From the NCBI RefSeq assembly GCF_001400735.1, contig NZ_LJPW01000147.1:1-64000 (forward strand): DNA of 64,000 nt. Direction: 5' to 3'. The notes under the pieces are model-generated. The model did no database searches. It was not told where the DNA came from and worked only from the letters and a program-made list of their open reading frames with translations. Each line of letters begins with the position of its first letter. The first letter of the stretch is position 1. Origin of the DNA: Pseudomonas caricapapayae (GTDB lineage Bacteria > Pseudomonadota > Gammaproteobacteria > Pseudomonadales > Pseudomonadaceae). A program made the translations under genes and the position numbers. Positions 38,029-45,652 of the stretch are shown here, piece after piece.

Positions 38029-38742
38029 TCAGATGATATGAGCCTGATGCAGTTCGGTCAGTGCCTGAGCCTTCAGCCGGGCCAGTAGCGGATCACGGCG
38101 ATCCCTCGGCGCTTGCAGTCCGACCGGCAGTTCGTGGGTAATCGTACCAGGACGGCTGCCCATCACCAGTACACGATCGCTCAAGTACAGCGCCTCATCG
38201 ACATCATGGGTCACCAGCAGCAGGGTGATGGCATGACGTTCGGCCAGTTGCAGCAACAGGTCCTGCAGCTTCATGCGGGTAAACGCGTCCACTGCGCTGA
38301 ACGGTTCATCCAGCAGCAATATCGTCGGATGAGAATACAGGCCGCGAGCGATGGCCACACGTTGCGCCATGCCCCCGGACAACGCCTTCGGCAGGGCGTC
38401 GGCAAAACCGGCCAGGCCCACTTCCTCGATCAACTGACCTACCCACTTGCGGTCGTATCCATCATCGTCGCTGAAGCCGATATTCTGTTCGACGGTCAGC
38501 CAGGGCATCAGACGTGGCTCCTGAAACACGAACGCGACTTCGCCCTGAATACGTTTCACCGAGCCATGAAACTCCTGCTCCAGCCCGGCGACGATTCTGA
38601 GCAGCGTGCTTTTACCGCAGCCGCTAGGGCCCAGCAGGCTGACTATTTCACCGGGTTGCAGTGACAGATCAATGTCATGCAGCACGGTATGGCCGGCAAA
38701 CGCTTTGCGGTCTACGCGTATGTCCATCAATGAGTCCGGCAT
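38029..38742 (-). CDS. Sulfonate/nitrate/taurine-type ABC ATPase (SsuB/TauB-like)
   Basis: ATPase subunit of 237 residues. Walker A GPSGCGKST, Q-loop VFQEPRLMPWLTVEQN (the RLMPW form is typical of SsuB/TauB), signature LSGGMAQRVAIARGLY, Walker B LLLDEPFSAVD and switch histidine VTHDVDEAL are intact. It is the last gene of a three-gene operon, starting 3 bases after the permease stop. Confidence 0.94.
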   Translation of the reverse strand: MPDSLMDIRVDRKAFAGHTVLHDIDLSLQPGEIVSLLGPSGCGKSTLLRIVAGLEQEFHGSVKRIQGEVAFVFQEPRLMPWLTVEQNIGFSDDDGYDRKWVGQLIEEVGLAGFADALPKALSGGMAQRVAIARGLYSHPTILLLDEPFSAVDAFTRMKLQDLLLQLAERHAITLLLVTHDVDEALYLSDRVLVMGSRPGTITHELPVGLQAPRDRRDPLLARLKAQALTELHQAHII

Positions 38743-38745
38743 CTA

Positions 38746-39594
38746 TCAACCCTCACGGCTTTGACCGGTGAATGTGTCCCGCCAGGCCAGAAAGCGTTTT
38801 TCCAGGCCCGCCAACAAGCCGTCGCTCAACTTGCCCAGTGTGGCCAGAACGATGATGGCCGCCAGCACGATGTCCGGGCGTGATGTTTCACGCCCGTCAC
38901 TGAGCAGGTAGCCCAGGCCTTTGGTGGCGGCGATCAGCTCGGCAGCCACCAGAAACATCCATGACAGGCTCATGCCGCTGCGCAACCCGGTAAACAGGCC
39001 GGGCAGGGCGGCGGGCAGGAGAATGCGTCGGGTCAGGCGATAGCGGCTGAAGCCGTACATCTGGCCGACTTCCACCAGCTTTCGGTCGATACCTCGAATC
39101 GCGGCCACGCCATTGAGGTAGACAGGAAAAAATGCACCAATGGCAATCAGTACAACCTTGGATGTTTCGCCAATACCCAGCCACAGCAGCAGAAGCGGCA
39201 CCCAGGCCAGACTGGGGATTGAGCGAAGTCCGGCGAACGTCGGCTCAAGGTACGCCTCCGCCTCACGGCTGAGCCCCACCCATGCGGCAAATCCCAGGGC
39301 CAGGCTTGCGCCGATTGCAAAGCCGCTGAGCACACGCAACAGACTGGCACTGATGTGTTTCCACAGTGCGCCATCCGCCAGATCACGCAGTGTCAGCACG
39401 ATCTCGCTGGGGGCTGGCATCTGGTAAGACGGCAGCCAGCCGATGCGTACGACAACTTCCAGCAATAAAATGATTGCGGCAGGCACCACGAGACCTTTCA
39501 GTGGCGTTTTGTAGCGCTGCCAGAACGTGCGCTGCTGTTTGTCAGGCAAGGCTGCCTGCGCCGAAGCAGGCAAGGACTCGTTCCGGCTGGTCAT
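38746..39594 (-). CDS. Sulfonate-type ABC permease (SsuC-like)
   Basis: Inner-membrane permease of 282 residues with about six helices and the EAA-like loop DRKLVEVGQMYGFSRYRLTRRILLP. GLRSIPSLAWVPLLLLWLGIGE is the SsuC/TauC hallmark. A hydrophilic 25-residue N-terminus precedes the first helix. Its ATG overlaps the receptor gene stop (ATGA). Confidence 0.94.
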   Translation of the reverse strand: MTSRNESLPASAQAALPDKQQRTFWQRYKTPLKGLVVPAAIILLLEVVVRIGWLPSYQMPAPSEIVLTLRDLADGALWKHISASLLRVLSGFAIGASLALGFAAWVGLSREAEAYLEPTFAGLRSIPSLAWVPLLLLWLGIGETSKVVLIAIGAFFPVYLNGVAAIRGIDRKLVEVGQMYGFSRYRLTRRILLPAALPGLFTGLRSGMSLSWMFLVAAELIAATKGLGYLLSDGRETSRPDIVLAAIIVLATLGKLSDGLLAGLEKRFLAWRDTFTGQSREG

Positions 39595-40601
39595 GGGGCA
39601 GTGATCACGGTTTTGGAAAACTCGGGGGTGATCAACTGATCAATCACCTGCTCCACATTCACGCCTTTGCGCACCAGATCCTCGGACACCAGGATCGGTG
39701 CCGCAGACTTGGATGCCTGCACATCTTTCTCGCTCAACTGTGGGTTGCTCAGGTCTGTGCGGGTCAATTGCAGCCTGGCGACTTCGAGCGGCAAGCCTGA
39801 CTCGGCAGCCAGCAACCTGGCCAGTTCGTCAGGGTTTTTCACGGCCCAGTCACGGGCTTTTTCATATGCGCTCAATACCGTCCTGATCGCCTGCGGATGC
39901 TCTTTGGCATAAGCTTCCGTGACGCTCAGTACGCCATAACTGTTGAAGTCCTTGTTACGGTAAAGCAGACGCGAGCCGGACTGGATTTCACTCGCGGCCA
40001 TGTGCGGATCAAGCCCGGCCCAGGCGTCTACGTCACCTTTCTCAAGGGCTGTACGGCCATCGGGATGTTGCAGGTGCAGCAACTCGACATCGTCTTTTTT
40101 CAGTCCGGCCTTTTGCAGGGCGCGCAATGTGAACAGGTAAGGATCGGTGCCCTTGGTGGCGGCAATTTTCTTGCCTTTCAGCTCGCTAACCGATTGCAAA
40201 GGTGAGTCCTTACGCACGACCAGTGCCGTCCACTCCGCCCGGCTGTATACATACACCGACTTGATCGGGCTGCCGTTGGCTCTGGCCAGTACTGCGGATA
40301 AGCTGGCCGACGAAGCAAAGTCGACGCTGCCGCTGTTCAGGTATTCCAGCGAACGGTTACTGCCCTGGCTCAGTACCCAAGTGACTTTCGCATCTGGAAG
40401 CGCCTTTTCCAGCCAGCCGAAATGTTTGAGTGCCAGGCTGACTGGCGAATAATAGGCGTAATCCAGACGGACTTCGGCAGGTGCAGCTTCAGCGGCCTGT
40501 GCTGCGCCCTGCAGGCTCAATGCCAATGCGCAGGTGGCTGTCATCCAGCGAATCAGGGCTCGAGGCGTCTGCAACCGAAAAGAGATAAAGGGTTGTGGCA
40601 T
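39591..40601 (-). CDS. Aliphatic sulfonate-type ABC binding protein (SsuA-like)
   Basis: Periplasmic receptor for organosulfur compounds, 336 residues. RLDYAYYSPVSLALKHFGWLEK, SQGSNRSLEYLNSGSVDFASSA and LKGKKIAATKGTDPY follow the SsuA pattern. ATG 40601 was chosen because it gives a signal peptide ending in AQAAEAA and lies about 85 bases after the predicted sigma-54 start; a longer in-frame ATG at 40685 would sit at the transcript's 5' end. No monooxygenase (SsuD/TauD) gene is in the operon, so desulfonation must be encoded elsewhere. Confidence 0.9.
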   Translation of the reverse strand: MPQPFISFRLQTPRALIRWMTATCALALSLQGAAQAAEAAPAEVRLDYAYYSPVSLALKHFGWLEKALPDAKVTWVLSQGSNRSLEYLNSGSVDFASSASLSAVLARANGSPIKSVYVYSRAEWTALVVRKDSPLQSVSELKGKKIAATKGTDPYLFTLRALQKAGLKKDDVELLHLQHPDGRTALEKGDVDAWAGLDPHMAASEIQSGSRLLYRNKDFNSYGVLSVTEAYAKEHPQAIRTVLSAYEKARDWAVKNPDELARLLAAESGLPLEVARLQLTRTDLSNPQLSEKDVQASKSAAPILVSEDLVRKGVNVEQVIDQLITPEFSKTVITAP

Positions 40602-40696
40602 AGTGGGCGTCCAGATCAGGGATACAGGGCTGCCAGACTGGTTTGCATATTTCAAAAAAAACAGTCCGGAGAGCATGAAATTCACAAATGGAATAT

Positions 40697-40712
40697 TGCA
40701 TGCTCTGTGCCA
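40697..40712 (-). promoter_or_regulatory. Candidate sigma-54 promoter of the sulfonate ABC operon
   Basis: On the minus strand TGGCACAGAGCATGCA matches TGGCACG-N4-TTGCW at all but two positions, with correct GG-GC spacing. The start of transcription would be near 40686. In pseudomonads some organosulfur genes are driven by sigma-54 with SfnR-type activators, which makes this plausible. Confidence 0.6.
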
Positions 40713-40795
40713 AACACTTTGCAGCTTGAACGAGCGCGGTTTCGGGGGATTTCTCTGCTGGAATGATGTTGATCTGGCAGCAGCCTGTTAAATCG

Positions 40796-40813
40796 CTGTT
40801 GCTACAGCAACAG
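40796..40813. promoter_or_regulatory. Palindrome, possible enhancer-binding-protein site
   Basis: CTGTTGC-TACA-GCAACAG, perfect 7-bp arms, centred about 118 bp before the predicted sigma-54 start of the sulfonate operon. This is the normal distance for a sigma-54 activator site. The remainder of 40602-41099 shows no gene. Confidence 0.5.
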
Positions 40814-41099
40814 TCGGCTAATGACGCACCTTTCGACGATTTTCTGACAGATTTTCTGCTTGCCGAATGATTTTTTTCGCAAGGCCTGCAACAGAATCGT
40901 TTTTTGACACTCCTAATCGTCCACATTCTTAATTTCGAAACATGTGCGCACTAAGATTCGCGCGTGATCCATGAGCGTGCGCCGATCGCGCCTTCGTTCG
41001 ACCGATCCGCAGAATTCCTGGGGCGAGCTGTACAAGCCTGCGTATTCGCACCAGCCAGATGGCTGATCCCTTTTCAATGCGCACCGGACTCAGAAAATA

Positions 41100-41786
41100 A
41101 TGAATATGCCGAAAATGCCTGTTATTACCCGACTCCAGCGCCGCATCGCATGGTGCTTTTTTCCATCATTGCTGGTGGCTTCTGCACTGGCTCTGCTCAC
41201 CATGGGCAAGGGCGTTCATGCCGAGCCCAAGAACGGCACACAGACGCTGGTGTTTCTTCGTCATGCGGAAAAGCCGGCCATGGGCCTGGGGCAACTGAAC
41301 TGCCAGGGGCTCAACCGGGCCATCGAACTGTCGGAGGTCCTGCCGAGGGAGTTCGGCAAGGCCGACTTCATCTTCGCAGCCAATCCAAGCCGGCATGTGG
41401 AAGAGGGTGAGGGCGATCTGTCCTACAGCTACGTTCGTCCTCTGATGACAGTAGGGCCTAGCGCCATCAAGCTGGGACTGCCCGTCAACATCGACTTCGG
41501 CGCCAACGACACCAGCGATCTGGCCGACGAACTGATGCGCGACAAGTACCATAACTCGATCATCTACACCGCCTGGTCTCATGGCTACCTGCCGGAACTG
41601 ATCAACAAGGTTGCTGAAGAAGCGTCCGGCAAGAGCACCAATTTGCTGGATGACTGGACGAATGATGATTTCGACTCAGTGGTCGTTGTCACCCTCAAGT
41701 GGGTCGACGGCAAGGCCACGCTGGATTACAAGAATCACAAGCAAGGCCTGAACAATGGCACTGTGGCGTGCCCCACGACAACCTGA
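41100..41786 (+). CDS. Exported histidine phosphatase-family protein
   Basis: 228 residues. An N-terminal hydrophobic segment (about 18-40, ending GVHAEPK) is a signal peptide or anchor, so the protein is likely periplasmic. The phosphatase motif is TLVFLRHAEKPAMGLGQLNCQG (catalytic His in RHA). A second histidine that would complete the site may be in WSHGYL. The domain lacks the length of phytases. The start is uncertain by two codons, and the ribosome site (AGAAAA) is weak. Substrate unknown. Confidence 0.8.
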   Translation: MNMPKMPVITRLQRRIAWCFFPSLLVASALALLTMGKGVHAEPKNGTQTLVFLRHAEKPAMGLGQLNCQGLNRAIELSEVLPREFGKADFIFAANPSRHVEEGEGDLSYSYVRPLMTVGPSAIKLGLPVNIDFGANDTSDLADELMRDKYHNSIIYTAWSHGYLPELINKVAEEASGKSTNLLDDWTNDDFDSVVVVTLKWVDGKATLDYKNHKQGLNNGTVACPTTT

Positions 41787-41814
41787 CGCTGGGCACGCAC
41801 AGAGCTCATAAGCC

Positions 41815-42810
41815 TCAGCCGTTGAGCGACTTCATCGATTCCGCGCTGTAGCGCTCGCCTGACACGGCCCCTTGCGGCGGAAAAATCGCATCCAGTTGGG
41901 CCAGCTCATCGGTACTCAGCGTTAATGAAGCCGCTGACACGTTGCTTTCCAGATACTTGCGCTGCTTGGTCCCCGGGATGGGAATGATGTCATTGCCTTG
42001 AGCAAGTACCCAGGCCAGCGCCAATTGCGATGCGCTGACGCCCTTGGCCGTAGCCAGCGCTTTGACTTTTTCTACCAGCGCCAGATTGCGATTGAAGTTT
42101 TCGCCCTGAAAGCGTGGGCTGAAACGACGGTAATCATCGGCAGCAAAATCTTCCTGGGTGCGCAATGCCCCCGTCAGAAAGCCGCGGCCCAGCGGGCTGT
42201 AGGCCACGAAGGCGATACCCAGGCGCCGACAGGTAGCGAGCACATCATCGTGTTCCGGATCGCGCGACCAGAGCGAATACTCGCTTTGCACGGCTGCCAG
42301 CGGATGCACCTTGTGCGCTCTCTCAATGGTGGTTGCACGGGCCTCGCAGATGCCTATATGGCGAACCTTGCCCGCCTTGACCAGTTCAGCCATGGCACCA
42401 ATGGTGTCCTCGATGGGCACGTTCGGATCGACACGGTGCTGATAGTAAAGATCGAGATAATCGGTATTCAGCCGTTTCAGGCTGGCGTCGATCGACTGGT
42501 GAATGTACGCCGGGCTGCCATTCACGCCACGCGCATGCGGGTCATCGCCACGCACGATACCGAACTTGCTGGCCAGATAAATACCGTTGCGCTTGCCCTC
42601 GAGCGCACGACCGAGCAAGGCCTCATTGGTGTGCGGACCATACATGTCAGCCGTGTCGAAAAAGGTGACACCCAACTCCAGTGCGCGGTGCAGCGTGGCG
42701 ATGGATTCCTTCTCGTCGATGCCGGTGGTGTAGAAATCCGACATTCCCATGCAGCCCAGCCCGATGGCAGAAACCTGCGGACCGTGGTGACCCAATTGGC
42801 GCGTGATCAC
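41815..42810 (-). CDS. Aldo/keto reductase
   Basis: NADPH-dependent (beta/alpha)8-barrel oxidoreductase of 331 residues. The catalytic tetrad is visible: Asp and Tyr in FFDTADMYGPH, Lys in LASKFG and His in YYQHRVD. IPIPGTKQRKYLESN binds cofactor. The start is GTG 42810 with AGGAG 8 bases upstream. It is divergent to lexA2, 181 bases away. The aldehyde or ketone substrate is unknown. Confidence 0.93.
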   Translation of the reverse strand: MITRQLGHHGPQVSAIGLGCMGMSDFYTTGIDEKESIATLHRALELGVTFFDTADMYGPHTNEALLGRALEGKRNGIYLASKFGIVRGDDPHARGVNGSPAYIHQSIDASLKRLNTDYLDLYYQHRVDPNVPIEDTIGAMAELVKAGKVRHIGICEARATTIERAHKVHPLAAVQSEYSLWSRDPEHDDVLATCRRLGIAFVAYSPLGRGFLTGALRTQEDFAADDYRRFSPRFQGENFNRNLALVEKVKALATAKGVSASQLALAWVLAQGNDIIPIPGTKQRKYLESNVSAASLTLSTDELAQLDAIFPPQGAVSGERYSAESMKSLNG

Positions 42811-42980
42811 AATGAGTGCTCCTGAGCGTTGAAAGAGCCGTTGAGTCTCTACGCTTTGGCTGGCGCAATAAACCGGGAGTTTCTTATTTCACCGTTGTGA
42901 AAATCCGAATAATTGACGTCTACGAAGCGCAAGAGCGTGCGGCGTCAATCCGACAAACCGTACTAGTCACAAAATCCCCA

Positions 42981-43002
42981 ATGGAGTACAAATGTACTCC
43001 AT
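42981..43002 (+). promoter_or_regulatory. LexA2-type operator overlapping the lexA2 start codon
   Basis: ATGGAGTAC-AAAT-GTACTCCAT has perfect 9-bp arms. It contains GTAC-N4-GTAC, close to the GTAC-N4-GTGC box described for LexA2 of Pseudomonas putida. The left arm holds the GGAG ribosome site and the right arm starts inside the ATG at 42992, so one element covers operator, Shine-Dalgarno and start. Confidence 0.75.
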
Positions 43003-43609
43003 GAGCACATTATCTCCCCGTCGCAGCGCAATTCTTACCTTCATCCGCGATCGCATCGCGCAGCAAGGGCAATCGCCGAGCCTGGCGGAAATCTCCGAGG
43101 CTTTCGGTTTTGCTTCGCGCAGCGTGGCGCGCAAACATATTGTGGCCCTCACTGAGGCCGGTCTGATCGAAGTCGTACCCCATCAGGCGCGTGGTATCCG
43201 CCTGCTGAACAGTGAGCCTCGGCCTGAATTGCTGGAAATCCCGGTATTGGGGCGTGTGGCGGCAGGCGCGCCTATCGGGCCGGATCTCGATATACACACC
43301 ACACTGCACCTGGATCGCAGCACGTTCACTCGTGTGCCTGACTACCTGCTGCGCGTGCAGGGCGATTCGATGATCGAGGACGGTATTCTCGATGGTGACC
43401 TGGTTGGCGTGCACCGTAACCCACAGGCCAGTGACGGGCAGATTGTCGTCGCCCGTCTGGACGGTGAAGTCACCATCAAGCGCCTGCAACGCCGCGCCGA
43501 TCAGTTGCGCCTGTTGCCGCGCAACCCGGCCTACGAACCGATTGTTGTCACGCCTGATCAGGAATTCGCCATCGAGGGTGTGTTCTGCGGGCTGGTTCGC
43601 CGCGAATGA
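42992..43609 (+). CDS. lexA2: LexA2-type SOS repressor
   Basis: Second LexA repressor found in several pseudomonads, controlling the downstream mutagenesis cassette and itself. The winged HTH domain (about 8-70) has PSLAEISEAFGFASRSVARKHI as recognition region. The self-cleavage site is Ala91-Gly92 in RVAAGAP, and the Ser-Lys dyad is Ser126 (GDSMIEDG) and Lys163 (EVTIKRL), so RecA-stimulated autocleavage should work. 205 residues, normal. ATG 42992 is used because GGAG lies 5 bases before it; ATG 43001 lacks one. The stop overlaps the imuA start (ATGA). Confidence 0.93.
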   Translation: MYSMSTLSPRRSAILTFIRDRIAQQGQSPSLAEISEAFGFASRSVARKHIVALTEAGLIEVVPHQARGIRLLNSEPRPELLEIPVLGRVAAGAPIGPDLDIHTTLHLDRSTFTRVPDYLLRVQGDSMIEDGILDGDLVGVHRNPQASDGQIVVARLDGEVTIKRLQRRADQLRLLPRNPAYEPIVVTPDQEFAIEGVFCGLVRRE

Positions 43610-44229
43610 TGGGCGCGGTGGTCAGCCTGGACGCCTTGCTGGATGAGCGCAGGGTCTGGAAAGGACGCCAGCAGGGCGCGCCGCAGTTCAGTCCGCACCC
43701 CAGTGGCCATGCGTTGCTGGACAGCGCCTTGCCCACCGGCGGCTGGCCTGCGGCGGCGCTGACGGAAATCCTCATCCTGGCCAATGGCAGTGGCGAATTA
43801 CGCTTGCTGTGGCCAAGCCTGGCAAGATTGTCCGGCATGGGCGAGCGTATCGTGCTGGTTGCACCGCCCTATATTCCGTACCCGCAGGCCTGGCTGGCTG
43901 CGGGGGTCGACCTGCGCCAGCTTGTCGTCATCGAGGCCAGTGCTCGCGATGCCCTTTGGGCCGCCGAACAATGCCTGCGGTCTGGCAGTTGTGGCGCGGT
44001 CGTGTGCTGGCCTGGCCTGGTTGATGACCGCGCGCTGCGACGTTTGCAGGTCGCTGCTGAAACCGGTCAGACCCTGGCCTTTGCCTGTCGTCCGCAGCAG
44101 GCCGCCGCCAACCCTTCACCTGCAGCCCTGCGGATAGCTATCGATACCCGTCCTGCGCAACTGCGGGTGCTCAAGTGCCGGGGCGGACTTGCACCGCCTT
44201 TTCCCCTTCCATTCCCGACCGACGCTTGA
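43606..44229 (+). CDS. imuA: Translesion synthesis-associated protein ImuA
   Basis: 207-residue RecA/SulA-like protein of the ImuABC mutasome. Recognisable parts are HALLDSALPTGGWPAAALTEIL at the N-terminus and the ATPase-like core without an evident Walker A lysine. It is thought to connect RecA with the ImuB-DnaE2 complex. It overlaps the lexA2 stop by 4 bases and is followed 7 bases later by imuB. Confidence 0.92.
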   Translation: MMGAVVSLDALLDERRVWKGRQQGAPQFSPHPSGHALLDSALPTGGWPAAALTEILILANGSGELRLLWPSLARLSGMGERIVLVAPPYIPYPQAWLAAGVDLRQLVVIEASARDALWAAEQCLRSGSCGAVVCWPGLVDDRALRRLQVAAETGQTLAFACRPQQAAANPSPAALRIAIDTRPAQLRVLKCRGGLAPPFPLPFPTDA

Positions 44230-44236
44230 GGTTCGT

Positions 44237-45652
44237 ATGCTCTGGGCCTGTGTCTTGCTGCCGCAACTGGCGCTCGACGGCGTCATGCGTCGTTGCAGTG
44301 ATCCCGATGAGCCTCTGGCGCTGATCAGCGGCAGTGCTCAACGTCGCGTGTTGCAAGCCGTCAACCCAGCGGCGCGCGCGCTGGGTTTGAAAGCCGGGCA
44401 GTCGCTGACAGCCGCGCAGGCTATGGTGTCGAAGTTCACCACGGTCGAGCATGATCCAGCCGACATTGAGCGCTTGCAGCAACTGCTCGCGGCCTGGGCG
44501 TACGGCTTCAGCTCCAATGTCAGCCTCAAATACCCTCGGGTACTGCTGATGGAAATCGAGTCCAGCCTCAAGCTGTTCGGCCCTTGGCCGGTATTCGAAG
44601 CGCGCCTGCGTGAAGAACTGACCGCGCAGGGCTTTCGGCATCGCATCGTGGTCGCGCCCAACCCGATAGCCGCACGAATGCTGGCCAACCTGCATGACGG
44701 GCTGAGCATTGATTGCCCGCATGACTTGCGCCGCCGCCTGGAGCTGATGCCGCTGGAACGCATCGGCCTGAGCCGCGAAGCCGCCACGGCCCTGACGCGC
44801 ATGGGGCTGCGCTCTGTGCGGCAGGTGCTGGCCCTGCCGCGCGATACACTGGCGCGGCGGTTTCCGGCCAGCGTGCTACAGCATCTCGACACACTGCTCG
44901 GCGAGCGACCGGTGGCACTGGAGTACTACACACCGCCGGACTTCTTCGATATACGCATCGAGCTGAATTTCGACGTCGAGTCGCATCAGGCCCTGTTGTT
45001 TCCTCTAAAGCGGCTGATCGCCGATCTGGCTATGTTTCTGGCCGGACGTGACAGCGGTGTGCAGCGATTTTCCCTGCATCTGGAGCACGTGGACGGTCCG
45101 GAGACTGTGGTGCCAGTCGGGCTACTGAGTGCCGAGCGCGATGCGTCGATGCTGTTCGAACTGGCCCGCGGCAGGCTGGAGCAAATGCTGGTGACGTCGC
45201 CGGTACGTGCCGTGCGCTTGCTGGCGCAGGATTTGCCGGATTTTGTTCCGGCACACCGGCAGTTGTTCGATGAGCGCGTGCAACAGACCTTGCCCTGGGA
45301 GCAATTGCGCGAGCGCTTGCGGGCGCGTCTGGGCGACGAGTCGGTCAATGGCTTGCGTGCTCAGGCCGATCACCGCCCTGAATGCGCCTGGCAACCGCAC
45401 AGCACAAGCAAACCGGTCTTGCCGGCCAAAGGTTGTACGCGCCCGGGCTGGCTGTTGCGAGAGCCCCAGCCGCTGCCGCTTCATGCAACGCGCATTGTGG
45501 CCGGGCCCGAGCGAATCGAATCAGGCTGGTGGGACGGCGCCGATGTACGTCGCGACTACTATCTGGTCGAAACCTCCAGCGGCCAGCGCGCCTGGGCCTA
45601 TCGCAGCGTGGGCGAGCAGGGTGAACTGCTGCTGCATGGCTGGTTCGCATGA
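44237..45652 (+). CDS. imuB: Y-family polymerase-like protein ImuB
   Basis: 471-residue non-catalytic Y-family homologue that acts as hub between the beta clamp, ImuA and DnaE2. The polymerase fold is present but the acidic triad is not: the opening is LWACVLLPQLAL where active enzymes have DxD, and the second site reads LMEIESSLKLFG in place of S-x-DE. The C-terminal part carries the DinB-like little finger. GAGG lies 5 bases before ATG 44237. An upstream in-frame ATG inside imuA was rejected. Its stop overlaps dnaE2 (ATGA). Confidence 0.93.
   Translation: MLWACVLLPQLALDGVMRRCSDPDEPLALISGSAQRRVLQAVNPAARALGLKAGQSLTAAQAMVSKFTTVEHDPADIERLQQLLAAWAYGFSSNVSLKYPRVLLMEIESSLKLFGPWPVFEARLREELTAQGFRHRIVVAPNPIAARMLANLHDGLSIDCPHDLRRRLELMPLERIGLSREAATALTRMGLRSVRQVLALPRDTLARRFPASVLQHLDTLLGERPVALEYYTPPDFFDIRIELNFDVESHQALLFPLKRLIADLAMFLAGRDSGVQRFSLHLEHVDGPETVVPVGLLSAERDASMLFELARGRLEQMLVTSPVRAVRLLAQDLPDFVPAHRQLFDERVQQTLPWEQLRERLRARLGDESVNGLRAQADHRPECAWQPHSTSKPVLPAKGCTRPGWLLREPQPLPLHATRIVAGPERIESGWWDGADVRRDYYLVETSSGQRAWAYRSVGEQGELLLHGWFA

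Noticed and set aside
40602..40685. 28-codon N-terminal extension of the SsuA-like receptor
   Set aside because: It begins at the predicted sigma-54 transcription start, leaving no leader, and it buries the signal peptide.
42912..42948. ATTGACG/CGTCAAT inverted repeat upstream of lexA2
   Set aside because: The arms are 7 bp with a 23-base gap and no match to a known regulator; it may be chance next to the much stronger operator at 42981-43002.
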